A DNA stretch of 51,650 bases from positions 1-51,650 of the forward strand of contig JAIORV010000143.1 in the NCBI GenBank assembly GCA_021107945.1, given 5' to 3'. The position numbers were made by a program, and so were the translations under genes. How positions within the stretch are numbered: position 1 is the first letter of the stretch; every line of letters begins with the position of its first letter. Source of the stretch: Vulcanimicrobiota bacterium (GTDB lineage: Bacteria > Vulcanimicrobiota > JAJTBE01). Positions 1 to 9,091 of the stretch are shown here, in pieces. Under the pieces are notes generated by a model. It was not told the origin of the DNA. It did no database searches and saw only the letters and a program-made list of their open reading frames with translations.

Positions 1-138
1 TGTGAGAGGGATAAGGTCATAGCGAAATACTATGACCTTACCCTACTCGATTAAACACCTTTAAACTCCTGTTATTACTCTAAAACACTTGAAATAAATT
101 CTATTGCTTCTTAACAAATTCGCATGTGCGAAATGTGA
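1..138. mobile_element. Partial MITE-like element (right part) at the contig start
   Basis: Bases 1-55 are the perfect reverse complement of the last 55 bases of the window and hold a hairpin (arms around ATAAGGTCATAG / CTATGACCTTA). Bases 50-138 match 34614-34709 closely and finish with ATGTGCGAAAT (124-134), the inverted form of the terminal repeat at 34449. The contig therefore begins inside a copy of the element that is complete at about 34.45-34.70 kb. No transposase is visible. The exact 55-base identity of the two ends is a length expected from a de Bruijn graph overlap. Confidence 0.6.
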
Positions 139-151
139 GTACTTAATGTTT

Positions 152-310
152 ATGATTGACACAGCGAAGAATCTCAACCTCGGTGATGCAGAGGGAGCAA
201 GTCTCAATAAAAGAGGATGATTGAACTAAAGGGATCCTTCGCTGATTTATTAAAAGGGAACTTGTTTCATTGTTCTCTGCGAACTCTGCGGTGAATATTA
301 AGGTGATCGA
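152..310. repeat. Repeat relics: GTCATCCTGAGCG-family fragment and 'accgcagag' relic
   Basis: Bases 152-245 contain 'cagcgaagaatctc' and an inverted 'ggatccttcgctg', the same words found near 12.9 kb and 44.4 kb. Bases 261-305 are a 'ctctgcgaactctgcggtgaatatt' type relic, one of about 20 in the window. A 65-codon minus-strand frame runs across this stretch, but it is only the repeats read through, and no gene is supported upstream of the HAD hydrolase stop. Confidence 0.5.
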
Positions 311-323
311 AAATAACCAATAC

Positions 324-1022
324 TCAAAACAACCCCACAAGCCCCGAAAAATCTTCTAATACAACCGTCTCTCTCCCGTTCTCAAATATCTCATCTTTTT
401 CATGTGCCCATGTCGTGTGATATGGAATCAGTACCGTTCCCATCCCAGCTTTTTTGGCCGGGTTTATATCGGATTTTGGGCTGTTGCCGATCATCCAGGT
501 GTGTTCCGGATCCAGGCCGAAGTCCTCGATTACGCTCCTGTATATACTCTCATTTTTCTCAGGCACAACCCGTATATGCTGAAAATAATGAGAAACTCCC
601 GATCTCTTTATTTTTCCGAGCTGTTCTTTCTCATGTCCTTTTGTAAGAAGAATCAGGTTGTTTTTCCCGCGAAGAACAGGCAATGTCTTTTCCACCCCCG
701 GAAGGAGTGTAATAGGATAATTTCCCGTCCTCTCCCCTGCCCCACTGATCAATTCAATTAATCGATTCTCAACCGGCCGCTTCTCAATTGAACATGCTTC
801 CTTATAAACCTCAAGCATTGTTTTCGTGAAGCTTCTTGAGCCATATCCGTAATATTTCACATTGGCAATTTCTCTTTCCCTGAGAACTTTCTCGATTCTG
901 TCCGGTATTAATCCTTCTTTTTTCATAAGCGCTACAAATGCAAGTATCTCCCCCTCGAAGAACCTGTTGTTTTCCCAAAGAGTGTCATCTGCGTCTATTA
1001 GAAGTGTTCTTTTATGGTTCAT
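324..1022 (-). CDS. HAD-superfamily hydrolase
   Basis: A 232-residue protein with all four haloacid dehalogenase motifs: motif I DADDTLW (residues 10-16, nucleophile D10 and acid D12), motif II Thr in LLTKGH (T127), motif III Lys in VPEKNES (K156), and motif IV GNSPKSD (179-185). The helical region at about 20-100 is a C1-type cap. HAD enzymes of this size are usually phosphatases of small metabolites. The substrate cannot be told; the shape recalls phosphoglycolate phosphatase or 5'-nucleotidase types. There is no signal peptide, so it is cytosolic. The start has a good ribosome site (GAGGAAACT then ATG). It stands alone, with relic repeats on both sides. Confidence 0.85.
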   Translation of the reverse strand: MNHKRTLLIDADDTLWENNRFFEGEILAFVALMKKEGLIPDRIEKVLREREIANVKYYGYGSRSFTKTMLEVYKEACSIEKRPVENRLIELISGAGERTGNYPITLLPGVEKTLPVLRGKNNLILLTKGHEKEQLGKIKRSGVSHYFQHIRVVPEKNESIYRSVIEDFGLDPEHTWMIGNSPKSDINPAKKAGMGTVLIPYHTTWAHEKDEIFENGRETVVLEDFSGLVGLF

Positions 1023-1061
1023 AGTTTCCTCAATTCCTTTTCAGTTTTCATAATATTTCAA

Positions 1062-1080
1062 GCTGGTCGGGAGACCGGCC
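1062..1080. repeat. Single REP-like hairpin (GCTGGTC-GGGA-GACCGGC)
   Basis: Arms GCTGGTC (1062-1068) and GACCGGC (1073-1079) around a GGGA loop. The same hairpin occurs in the REP pairs near 27.8 kb and 42.2 kb. The adjoining GTAG tetranucleotide is not kept here, so this is a decayed copy. Confidence 0.45.
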
Positions 1081-1225
1081 TTTATATAAAATACAGGAAA
1101 GAACTGGTATTCACAATTATTTTTTAATAAAAATAGTTTTCTATTAAAAATGACAGTGGAAGCCTTATTTGGATTCTCAGTCATCCACGTCCTCTGCATC
1201 CTCTGCGGTGAATAGGTTTTTCTTC

Positions 1226-2533
1226 CTACTTCTCCGCAGTCACAATAAACCCGGGTTTTATATTTGACAATTTTCCAGCTTCAATCCTGCAAGTTGATAC
1301 GGATTCCATCACCTTTTCAACCTTTATTCTTGCGACCCGGTCTTTCACAACGACCTCTTCGCCTGTCTTCGGATGTTTATAATCCTTTATATTCAGCACC
1401 TGGAACACCATTCCGTTCCTGACTTTCTTTTTCTTGCCAAGATCAATGAGTATTTTATTACCTTCAACGGCAACCACATAACCCCAAAGGGGAACTGAAG
1501 ATTCTATCTTGTCAACAAGCTTGCCCATCGCATCATTCCAGACTTTCTTCGTCATTGAGTTCTTGTCTGGCTCACCCAGGTCAATATTCATATACCTGTA
1601 GCTTATATCATGCGACTCCCTGTGACTGTAACCGTCGAATTGCTCCGAGAATAGTATCTGCCCCGTGCCGACATGAATCAATCTTGCGGAAATTCCGAGC
1701 TTTACCGTGACCGAATACATCCTTCCGAGTCTTACCCTACCGATATAAACACCGGGATAAAATGACGTTCGATCCACATCGAAATTGCTGACCTCGCCCA
1801 TCAGAACAAGATCCGCTCCAAGTTTCCTGCCGAGCCTGACGGCTTCCGATTTGTTTATAAGTCCGGTATCGGAAATATTGAGCTCATCAAGAACCTTTTT
1901 TAGCTTTTTCCTTGATATGACTTCGAAATTGCCCTTTTTTATCAGTCCGGATCTTACCCGGTAGGCTATCTTTTCCGGGCTTGCGTTTGTGTCTCCCCGA
2001 TCAAAATCAATAATTGCGATATATGTGCCGGACTTTCTTGCGGGTTTCCTGCGGGGAGACTCTGTGGGAGTGGGGTCCTTTTTGCTTTTGCCCTCATCAG
2101 CGATTGGAGTGAATTCAGCAGCAAGTATTTTTACTTTTGCCATCAATTCCTTAACCGCCCTGTGAGGTTCTTTTGATTCCGCTTTCCATAGAACCTTCAC
2201 CGGATCTCCCAGGGAATTAAGCTCAACAATCCCAATAAAAGGAAGGTCTTTCTTGTTGATATTCAAGATACTCTCACAGTATTTCTTATCCACATTACTG
2301 GCAAAATTATACACCTTGAAATCCGATGAGAGTCCCGGTTTTCCGTCAAACTCACCTTGTTCTTTGAGTGCCAGGAGTTTCTTCCTTACCTTAATTTCTT
2401 TTTCCGCAACGGAAATGTTGTTATAGTCGCCCACAATGATTATGGACTTTCCCTGTGAACTCGCAAAGGAAAAAATTACAACACAGAGGATAAATACAAT
2501 AATAATCGCCGTAAATTTAAAACAATTTTTCAT
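1226..2533 (-). CDS. Exported CsgG-like / curli-assembly-type lipoprotein-class protein
   Basis: A 435-residue protein starting at the ATG at 2533, which follows GGGAGG at five bases; an in-frame GTG 36 bases upstream lacks this. Residues 1-27 form a signal peptide (KNCFKF, hydrophobic run, then ASSQG) without a clear lipobox. Residues about 29-140 are a mixed region of unknown fold. A PTPTESPRR linker follows near 155. Residues about 170-330 match the CsgG/TolB-N-like domain: YIAIIDFDRG, a 'FEVISRKKLKKVL' helix and 'GADLVLMGEV'. The last 85 residues resemble the FlgT C-terminal type domain seen behind CsgG-like domains. Such proteins sit in the envelope and are often annotated as penicillin-binding-protein activator LpoB or CsgG-like. 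It lies 20 bases behind the gene ending at 2554 and is probably cotranscribed. Confidence 0.7.
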   Translation of the reverse strand: MKNCFKFTAIIIVFILCVVIFSFASSQGKSIIIVGDYNNISVAEKEIKVRKKLLALKEQGEFDGKPGLSSDFKVYNFASNVDKKYCESILNINKKDLPFIGIVELNSLGDPVKVLWKAESKEPHRAVKELMAKVKILAAEFTPIADEGKSKKDPTPTESPRRKPARKSGTYIAIIDFDRGDTNASPEKIAYRVRSGLIKKGNFEVISRKKLKKVLDELNISDTGLINKSEAVRLGRKLGADLVLMGEVSNFDVDRTSFYPGVYIGRVRLGRMYSVTVKLGISARLIHVGTGQILFSEQFDGYSHRESHDISYRYMNIDLGEPDKNSMTKKVWNDAMGKLVDKIESSVPLWGYVVAVEGNKILIDLGKKKKVRNGMVFQVLNIKDYKHPKTGEEVVVKDRVARIKVEKVMESVSTCRIEAGKLSNIKPGFIVTAEK

Positions 2534-2553
2534 GTTGCCCTCCCATACACAAA

Positions 2554-3981
2554 TTATAACAAGCTCCACACATGTGGCTGATTGAAATGTATGTTAACCC
2601 TATTTACCAGGAGTATAATTTGATTCGGCCTTGATTTTATCTTATCAAGCAAGAGGTGGGGAATGGGAGATTTGTTATATATTGATTTAATAAGCTGAGT
2701 TTTCTCTGCATTCTTCCCCTCGAAATCTATCGGCAGAGACCTTGAAATAAGGAAATAACGACACATCCGGTTGTCTATAACCTCAAAAACAGGTGATATT
2801 TCCATTCCGTCAAGCTCCGGGAAATCTGCCTGATGAACCATATTTATATAATCCGGGAGTATTTCCAGATTGTGAATAATAATTTTCCCCTTGAATTTTG
2901 TTTTTACTATCTCCAGTTCCATGTCCAGTTCAATTTTATCTGTCCCGGGATTGATGAAATACTGCACAGGCTTTACAATCGGAATATTTTGTGCATATTC
3001 TATCAGGAGGTTTAACATGAATGGAAATGATATTCTTTCACTATATGGCGAAATACTGTGGTAGGTTGAGTTTACAAGGTTCTTTTCATCAGGATTCTGA
3101 TTTGATATTCTGAAGGATATATTTGTCGGACCTTCCTGCGCAGGGTGATAACTACAAATATCTTCAGCTTTCTCCAGAATCTCATCGCAAGTATCCGATT
3201 CTTTAATTACTTCCAATATTTTATCCCATGACGACTGCCACTTCTTCTCCGCCTCGCCTTTTAACGAGGGAGGAAAATTCGCAGAATAAAGAAGTTGAAC
3301 CGCAGATTTCCAACCCATAACCTTTTCGAAATTAAAATCGATTGCACCCAGGCGGAATTCCCTGTTAATCGGGATTTCATAACTATATTTTTTCCATTTG
3401 TCCCGATCCACATCAACAGTTATTTTTAAAAGATGCTTAGTCGGTTCAGGGGAAGGGACAGGATGAATGAAATTTTCTCCAAATAGGCGGGACATTTTAA
3501 GGATCACATCATCAGGAAAATCAAAATCTGCTTCAAAGCCTATCTTTGAAGTCATTGTAGAAGGTCCAGTATGATCAGAGAGTATAACCACCCTTTCAGA
3601 CAGCGGAAGTTCCCTCGCTTTTTCTATCTCAACCGTGTTCCATTGTTTTAGAATTATTTCTACCTTGTCAACATCGGGGTGTATGGGAGCGAACTCGAGA
3701 AGCCTGAGATTTTCATCATCTCTGACCCCGCTGACCCCAAGAAGACCGGAGTACCGATCCTTTTCATCCATAATATGGGCGGTTATAAAATGTTTACCTT
3801 TTTTGAACGAACCCCGTACGGAGATTATGGTTCTCTGGATGTGAAATGCTATTTCCTCAAGAATAATCTCTCTATCCTGAAGCAAGTACTTCTTATTGAT
3901 TGGCTGGGTGAGACTCTCTCTCTTGAGATCATTCCACGGGGAGTCCAGATAATAGGATTTTTCCTCATTTCCCTCTTTCAT
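2554..3981 (-). CDS. Hypothetical protein, upstream partner of the CsgG-like gene
   Basis: A 475-residue protein with no signal peptide and no membrane segment. I do not recognise it. Residues about 30-115 (IILEEIAFHIQRTIISVRG onward) alternate short beta strands in a way that recalls the Ig-like DUF5643 domain of anti-sigma proteins. Residues about 120-270 include another strand-rich block, and the C-terminal 170 residues another (KPVQYFINPGTDKIELDMEL). The protein may be a string of beta-sandwich domains. The stop lies 20 bases before the ATG of the CsgG-like gene, so the two form an operon and may act together at the envelope or in a stress circuit. GGGAAG lies six bases before the ATG. 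Confidence 0.6.
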   Translation of the reverse strand: MKEGNEEKSYYLDSPWNDLKRESLTQPINKKYLLQDREIILEEIAFHIQRTIISVRGSFKKGKHFITAHIMDEKDRYSGLLGVSGVRDDENLRLLEFAPIHPDVDKVEIILKQWNTVEIEKARELPLSERVVILSDHTGPSTMTSKIGFEADFDFPDDVILKMSRLFGENFIHPVPSPEPTKHLLKITVDVDRDKWKKYSYEIPINREFRLGAIDFNFEKVMGWKSAVQLLYSANFPPSLKGEAEKKWQSSWDKILEVIKESDTCDEILEKAEDICSYHPAQEGPTNISFRISNQNPDEKNLVNSTYHSISPYSERISFPFMLNLLIEYAQNIPIVKPVQYFINPGTDKIELDMELEIVKTKFKGKIIIHNLEILPDYINMVHQADFPELDGMEISPVFEVIDNRMCRYFLISRSLPIDFEGKNAEKTQLIKSIYNKSPIPHLLLDKIKSRPNQIILLVNRVNIHFNQPHVWSLL

Positions 3982-4256
3982 AATGCACTTCCCAAGCTCT
4001 ATATTTAGTGGGGAACTAATTACTAATTTAAATAGATCCGCGGATTATCCTCCTGTGGTATAAAACAGCAAAAAATACCGACATATTGATTATATGAAGA
4101 ATTAATTACATGTCGCAACAACAAAATACAAGGAACAAAGTTGTCATTGAAGAAATTAGTAATTATAATGTAATGGGTTACTATTCAGACTGATTATTTT
4201 CTAAAATCAAATAGTTTTCTACTTCAAGATAGTATTATTTAAAAAAGAGGTAAATT

Positions 4257-5717
4257 ATGACATCATTAGCATTCCTGGGCGCGGCAAGAACTGTAACAGG
4301 ATCCAAATTTCTCATCATGCACAACGGTATGAAGATAATGATTGATTGCGGTCTTTTCCAGGGACGAAAGGTATTGAGGAAAAGAAACTGGGATGACTTT
4401 TTAAAAGTTAACGGTGATGTAGTTTTGAAGCCTGAGGATATCGATTATATTATTCTGACACATGCCCATATCGATCATTCGGGTTATATTCCCCGGTTTG
4501 TAAAACAAGGATTCAAAGGCAAGATTTTATGCACACAGATAACAAAAGAGCTTTGCGAATTGTTACTCAAGGACAGCGCATATCTTCAGGAAGAAGAAGC
4601 CCGTTATGCCAACAAGAAGGGTTACTCCAAGCATAGGCCTGCGTTACCTCTTTATAGAGTGGCTGATGCTGTGGAGTCTTTCAAATATTTTAAACCGGTT
4701 GAAAGAAACGAATTCATTAACCTTTCCCCTGATATTAGGTTCCGATTTCGAAATGCGGGACATATACTGGGATCTTGTATCGTTGAAATGTGGATCAAGC
4801 AGGAAAGGGAAGAGATTAAAGTGGTCTTTTCCGGAGACCTGGGACGCATGAAAACCCCAATATTAAAAGATCCCGATTATGTAAGGGAAGTTGATTACCT
4901 TATTTTGGAATCTACTTATGGCGACAGGCTTCACTCCGCACACGATCCTGGAGCAGACCTTATACCCCTTATTAAAGAAACATATAAGAACCGCTCCGTT
5001 CTACTCATACCGGCGTTCGCTGTGGAACGAACCCAGGAGCTTATTTATATCCTCAGAGGACTTCGAGATAAAAAATTGATTCCCAGGATTCCCATATATA
5101 TTGATAGTCCACTTGCTATAAATGTCACAAAATTATTCGAATCTCACAGGGAAGTATATGACAAGGAGGCAAGAGCACTTATTGACGACAAAGGGAAATC
5201 AATATTTAATTCATCTGACATTCATTTCACATCCACTTGTGACGAATCGAAAGCCCTAAATGGAAGACGAGGCCCCATGATTATTATCTCAGCTAGTGGA
5301 ATGGCCACAGGTGGGAGAATTCTCCACCACTTGAAAGAAAGACTTCCTGATTATAAAAATAATGTCCTTATGGTGGGATACCAGGCCGCCGGAACAAGGG
5401 GCAGATCACTGCTTGACGGCGCAAAAACGGTAAAGATACATGGAAACTATATACCGGTGAGGGCAAAAGTTACATCCATAAGCACATTCTCCGCTCATGC
5501 CGACTATAGCGAAATCCTGAAATGGCTCAGAAGCCTCAGAAAAAATGGACCCAGGAAGGTATTCCTTGCGCATGGTGAAATCAATTCCCAATTTGCCCTT
5601 GCATATAAAATCAAGGAAGAATATGGATGGGATGTATATATTCCCGATTACCTGGAGACAGTCTTACTTGACAGGGAATACCCGCTTCCGCCGGAGGGAC
5701 GACCAGGTGTGCTGTAA
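4257..5717 (+). CDS. MBL-fold beta-CASP RNA-processing nuclease
   Basis: A 486-residue protein of the CPSF73/YsdF-like metallo-beta-lactamase family. The zinc motif THAHIDHSG (68-76) is intact, followed by the NAGHILGS histidine near 170 and the FSGDLGRM aspartate near 196. The beta-CASP insertion (about 210-390) contains ESTYGDR, the SASGMATGGR stretch and the YQAAGTRGR stretch. The C-terminal block has TFSAHADYSEI and FLAHGE, which supply the last metal and catalytic histidines. Family members are endo- or exoribonucleases working in the cytosol. The start follows AGAGGT at five bases. It is monocistronic, and its downstream flank is low-complexity repeat rather than a gene. Confidence 0.92.
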   Translation: MTSLAFLGAARTVTGSKFLIMHNGMKIMIDCGLFQGRKVLRKRNWDDFLKVNGDVVLKPEDIDYIILTHAHIDHSGYIPRFVKQGFKGKILCTQITKELCELLLKDSAYLQEEEARYANKKGYSKHRPALPLYRVADAVESFKYFKPVERNEFINLSPDIRFRFRNAGHILGSCIVEMWIKQEREEIKVVFSGDLGRMKTPILKDPDYVREVDYLILESTYGDRLHSAHDPGADLIPLIKETYKNRSVLLIPAFAVERTQELIYILRGLRDKKLIPRIPIYIDSPLAINVTKLFESHREVYDKEARALIDDKGKSIFNSSDIHFTSTCDESKALNGRRGPMIIISASGMATGGRILHHLKERLPDYKNNVLMVGYQAAGTRGRSLLDGAKTVKIHGNYIPVRAKVTSISTFSAHADYSEILKWLRSLRKNGPRKVFLAHGEINSQFALAYKIKEEYGWDVYIPDYLETVLLDREYPLPPEGRPGVL

Positions 5718-6165
5718 AATGACGGATGACAGAGGCCGGAGGACAGAGGACGGAGGACAGATGACGGATGACAGAGGACGGATAACTGAGGACGGAGGGT
5801 GGAGGCCAGAGGCCAGGTAACAGAGGACGGATGACGGAGACAGGATCCCGTTTCCCGCTTCTCATTTCCCACTTCCATTAAGGTAGCGGAGGTTTTTAAA
5901 CCTCCCATGAGAATAACCCCCGGATTTATCCGGGGGAACGAAAGGATCGCACTATCCTTTACTACTCTAGCCGCTTCAGCGTCTTCCCGGCAAGGATGAC
6001 AGATTTGTTTTTTCACCGCAAAGACCACAAAGGGGGAACGGATTACAGAGGACAGTGGACGGATCACGCTTCTCGTTTCTCGCCTCCCGTTTCCCGTTTC
6101 CCGTTTCCCGTTTCCCGTTTCCCGTATCTCACTTCTCATTTCCCGCAAGAAGGAGTTATCAAGCT
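5718..6165. repeat. Repeat-filled gap: low-complexity tracts and a GTAG hairpin pair
   Basis: 5718-5840 is a run of degenerate 'gacggatgacagagg' words. 5850-5880 and 6065-6145 are 'cccgtttcccg' type tracts, the second with five near-tandem copies. 5883-5965 is an inverted pair of GTAG-led hairpins (listed separately). 6010-6062 adds an 'accgcaaagaccacaaagg' relic and a further 'acagaggacagtggacgg' word. Frames of 84-166 codons run through here but consist only of the repeats. Similar tracts recur at 48.07-48.41 kb. Confidence 0.6.
5883..5965. repeat. REPIN-like inverted pair of GTAG hairpins
   Basis: Left unit: GTAG (5883-5886), then arms GAGGTTT/AAACCTC. Right unit on the other strand: GTAG (5965-5962), then arms AAAGGAT/ATCCTTT. 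Between them is a third perfect hairpin, CCCCCGGAT-TT-ATCCGGGGG. A GTAG tetranucleotide beside a hairpin, in inverted pairs, is the hallmark of REP/REPIN elements moved by RAYT transposases. Confidence 0.55.
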
Positions 6166-7176
6166 ATGAAAAAAATGACAAAAAAAGAAAGAATTGACAT
6201 GGCGCTGACAAATCAGCCCATTGACAGGATACCCGCCAGTTTCTGGCGACATTTTTATGACCTGGAGGACACCCCCCGGGGTCTTGCCGACGCGATGCTT
6301 TTATTCCAGGAAAATTATGACTGGGATTTCATGAAAGTCAACCCCAGAGCAAGTTATCATACGGAGGACTGGGGCACTAAATTTAAATTCTTCAAGGATG
6401 GAAAAACAAGCCCACGGCGCATTGATTACCCGATTAAAAAGATATCTGACCTCACGAAAATAACCCCCTTGAACCCTATGAAAACCAGAGTTCTGAAAGA
6501 GCATATCGATGCGCTTCATTACATAAAAAATGGAATGCAGAAAAACATGTATTTCGTTATGACAGTCTTCTCGCCCATTTCAATTGTTGCCGATATGGTT
6601 GAAAGCTATGATATATTCAATGAATACATGCAAGAGGATCCCAAACTTGTAAAAAGCGCAATTGAATCGGTTACGAAAACATTTGAAAAATTCATTGAAG
6701 AATCATTGAATGTGGGAATATCGGGTCTTTTTTACGCTACAACATATTGGGGAACACATGTTCGATTAACCGACGTTGAGTTCGATGAATTCTCACGCCC
6801 GTATGATATGAGATTATTAAGTCTTGTGAAGGATTCCCCCCTGAATATTCTCCACGTTTGCAAGAGTGACAATATGCTTGAAAAGCTTGCAAATTACCCG
6901 GTTTCCGCCTTTAGCTGGGATTCGACGGATCCCACTAACAAAAGTCTGTGGGAAGGAAAGGAAATTCTGAAAAAAGCGGTAATTGGAGGAATAGACCAGA
7001 AGAAGACTCTTCCCTTCGGTTCCCCGGAAGAATGTGAAAAGCAAGCGGATGAAGTTAGAAAAAAAATTGGTAAAACTGGATGGATACTTGGATCGGGATG
7101 TACATTTCCACCGGAAACCCCTTCAAGAAATCTCAAAGCTTTGAGAGAATGGGTGGAAAAAGTACCTGTGATATGA
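6166..7176 (+). CDS. Uroporphyrinogen decarboxylase (URO-D) family protein
   Basis: A 336-residue protein opening MKKMTKKERIDMAL, the usual start of the URO-D/MtaA/CmuA-like family, with 'TNQPIDRIPASFWRHF' next. The ATG at 6166 follows AAGGAG; an in-frame upstream ATG at 6055 lies inside the 'cccgtttcccg' repeat and would add repeat-encoded residues. The TIM-barrel core ends with a 'GWILGSGCTFPPETPSRNLKAL' type segment, where family enzymes hold a zinc- or cobamide-linked cysteine. Non-haem members of this group are usually corrinoid methyltransferase-like proteins. No corrinoid protein or heme pathway gene lies nearby, so methyl transfer is inferred and not shown. Confidence 0.85.
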   Translation: MKKMTKKERIDMALTNQPIDRIPASFWRHFYDLEDTPRGLADAMLLFQENYDWDFMKVNPRASYHTEDWGTKFKFFKDGKTSPRRIDYPIKKISDLTKITPLNPMKTRVLKEHIDALHYIKNGMQKNMYFVMTVFSPISIVADMVESYDIFNEYMQEDPKLVKSAIESVTKTFEKFIEESLNVGISGLFYATTYWGTHVRLTDVEFDEFSRPYDMRLLSLVKDSPLNILHVCKSDNMLEKLANYPVSAFSWDSTDPTNKSLWEGKEILKKAVIGGIDQKKTLPFGSPEECEKQADEVRKKIGKTGWILGSGCTFPPETPSRNLKALREWVEKVPVI

Positions 7177-7193
7177 TGGGCAAAATAAGAACA

Positions 7194-7220
7194 GGAAAGA
7201 TCCCATGAAAGGATTTTTCC
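7194..7220 (+). terminator. Weak hairpin after the URO-D gene
   Basis: Arms GGAAAGATCC (7194-7203) and GGATTTTTCC (7211-7220) pair with one G-T wobble around a seven-base loop. No T tract follows, so it may act only as a pause or end-protecting hairpin. Confidence 0.3.
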
Positions 7221-7270
7221 GGAAACACGGCCAAGAAATTAATGCCGTAAATTAAATTACTCCTGGTGGT

Positions 7271-8761
7271 GTGAAAATTATGGTTTTATTACGAACAAGA
7301 CTTTCAATATTCATCATTGCAATTACCTTTGTAATTCTGGCTCTTCATGGAATTGCTGACGGATCCCTCAATGACATCCCGATCCTGGAAGGAAAAATTG
7401 TTGAATACACGGCAAAAAGCGGCGAAGATCTATATCCTATTGCAAAGAAACATAATCTTGCAATAGAGCATGTCATGTTTGCAAACGGGATGAAGGGCAT
7501 AAAAACAAGGCCGGGGCAAAAACTTTTAATTCCACTGAGGAGAATTCCACCGCCGGTAAGCATGTATAACGGGCTTGTCCTCAACCTTCCCGAGCGGGGG
7601 ATTTATGTCTATAAAAACGGCAAGATAAAACATTTTTATCCTGTCGCCATTGGCTCAACAGGTAAATGGATGACACCCACGGGTGATTTTAAAATTACAA
7701 ACAAAGTGAAAAAACCCACATGGCTTCCCCCGGAATGGGCCAAAGAAGAAAAACCCGTGCCTGCCGGACCCGATAATCCGCTGGGAGACAGGTGGATGGG
7801 ACTGAACAAACCTGGATATGGAATTCACGCCACAAACAGACCCGTCTCAATTGGACTTGCCACAAGTCACGGATGCATTAGAATGTACCCTGAGCTTGCC
7901 CAGGAATTATTCGAACAGGTAAGCGTGGGGACTCCCGTAAAAATCATATACGAACCTGTGAAGCTTGGTTATGATCCGAAAGATCACAGAATTTATATGG
8001 AAGTATATCCTGATGTTTATAGTAAAACACCGGGACTTCTCAAGTACGCAAAGGAAAAATTGGCGGAGCATAATCTGCTGGGACTGATTAACGAAAAAAC
8101 AATGGAAAAAATTGTATCGCAAAAAAGAGGTATTCCTGAAGAAATACTTGGCTCGGACATAACAGTGAAGGTAGATAATCGCAAACAAAAACTTTCTTTT
8201 TCTCCAATGATAAAGGACGGTAAACTCTGGACAACAAGCGAAGTTTTAAAGCCCATCGGCGCCGTTCTCGTATGGAACAACAAGAACAAGACAGTTGATA
8301 TTTACAATGGCAGAAGAAAGGTTTCGCTGAAGGTTGCAAGTGTCGGGGATAAACCTGCAGAAGCGAATAGTAATAGCGAACTTGTCTCATATCTATGGGA
8401 AGGCAGAACCATAATCCCCATCAGTTATGTTTTGAAACAATTGGGGGTCAATTACCAGTGGGTCAAAAGTGAGCAAACCCTTATGGTTTATTCGGGAAAG
8501 AAGAAGAAAAAAGTAAAGCCCAAAGTAAAACCAACAATTAAGCCCACAGTTAAACCCACTCCCAAAAAAGTAATAAAAAAGAAATATTTCAAAAAGAAGA
8601 CTCCGACACCATCACCAAAAGCAACGACGACGCCATCACCCACTCCCACCCTCGAAGGACCTCCTCCTTCTACAGTTCCCGATGATATTCCGCCACCCGA
8701 GAAAACCCCCAAAGAGTCTCACTCACCGACACCGACGCCGACGAGGGGAAATGACAAGTAA
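7271..8761 (+). CDS. LysM / L,D-transpeptidase with copper-amine-oxidase-like domain
   Basis: A 496-residue exported wall enzyme. Residues 1-30 are a signal peptide. Residues about 44-88 are a LysM (YTAKSGEDLYPIAKKHNL, ending GQKLLIPL). Residues about 102-227 are a YkuD-type L,D-transpeptidase with GIHATN (184-189) and the catalytic SHGCIRM (H200, C202), which forms 3-3 cross-links in peptidoglycan. Residues about 300-410 resemble the copper amine oxidase N-terminal domain, common as a surface stalk in Gram-positive and candidate-phylum proteins. Residues 412-496 are a Lys/Pro tail passing into a Thr/Pro/Ser tail. The start is GTG at 7271 or ATG at 7280; GGTGGTG precedes both. Flanking gaps suggest a single-gene unit. 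Confidence 0.9.
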   Translation: MKIMVLLRTRLSIFIIAITFVILALHGIADGSLNDIPILEGKIVEYTAKSGEDLYPIAKKHNLAIEHVMFANGMKGIKTRPGQKLLIPLRRIPPPVSMYNGLVLNLPERGIYVYKNGKIKHFYPVAIGSTGKWMTPTGDFKITNKVKKPTWLPPEWAKEEKPVPAGPDNPLGDRWMGLNKPGYGIHATNRPVSIGLATSHGCIRMYPELAQELFEQVSVGTPVKIIYEPVKLGYDPKDHRIYMEVYPDVYSKTPGLLKYAKEKLAEHNLLGLINEKTMEKIVSQKRGIPEEILGSDITVKVDNRKQKLSFSPMIKDGKLWTTSEVLKPIGAVLVWNNKNKTVDIYNGRRKVSLKVASVGDKPAEANSNSELVSYLWEGRTIIPISYVLKQLGVNYQWVKSEQTLMVYSGKKKKKVKPKVKPTIKPTVKPTPKKVIKKKYFKKKTPTPSPKATTTPSPTPTLEGPPPSTVPDDIPPPEKTPKESHSPTPTPTRGNDK

Positions 8762-9091
8762 GCCATTTTTATACTCGGTGAAATTTCATTTGTCACATCC
8801 GGGATTAACAAAAGACCTGTAGCACAAGCCTTCATTCCTGCCGATTAAGATGACATTTATTATGTCGGCAAGTATAGAAAAGATAAAAACACACCGACTC
8901 TTTTCTATTTTATGTGGGTAAATATTTGGAGGATTAAAATTAACCGCAAAGAAGCAAAAGACGCAAAGAGATGTTGGAAGTTTGATGTTTGAAGAGAAGT
9001 TCGAAGTTGGACCCGATTTCCAATCTCTTATTTCCAACTTCCTTTCGTGGTCTTTGTGGTGAATAGATACTTTAAGGGGTGTCATAAAGAA
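8762..9091. repeat. Repeat-filled gap before the response regulator
   Basis: 8940-8968 is an 'accgcaaagaagcaaaagacgcaaagag' relic. 8969-9040 is an imperfect inverted repeat built of 'gaagttggaa' and 'ttccaacttc' words (also found at 34.33-34.39 kb). 9040-9068 is a 'cctttcgtggtctttgtggtgaat' relic, the inverted partner of the first. The two relics face each other, so the whole 8940-9068 stretch looks like one degenerate element. Nothing coding was seen. Confidence 0.5.

Noticed and set aside
143-340. 65-codon minus-strand frame downstream of the HAD gene
   Set aside because: It reads through a GTCATCCTGAGCG relic and an 'accgcagag' relic and has no ribosome site; composition is that of the repeats.
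5648-6148. 166-codon minus-strand frame rich in Arg, Ser, Pro and Val
   Set aside because: It overlaps the 3' end of the beta-CASP gene and is otherwise made of low-complexity repeat words; no homology pattern.
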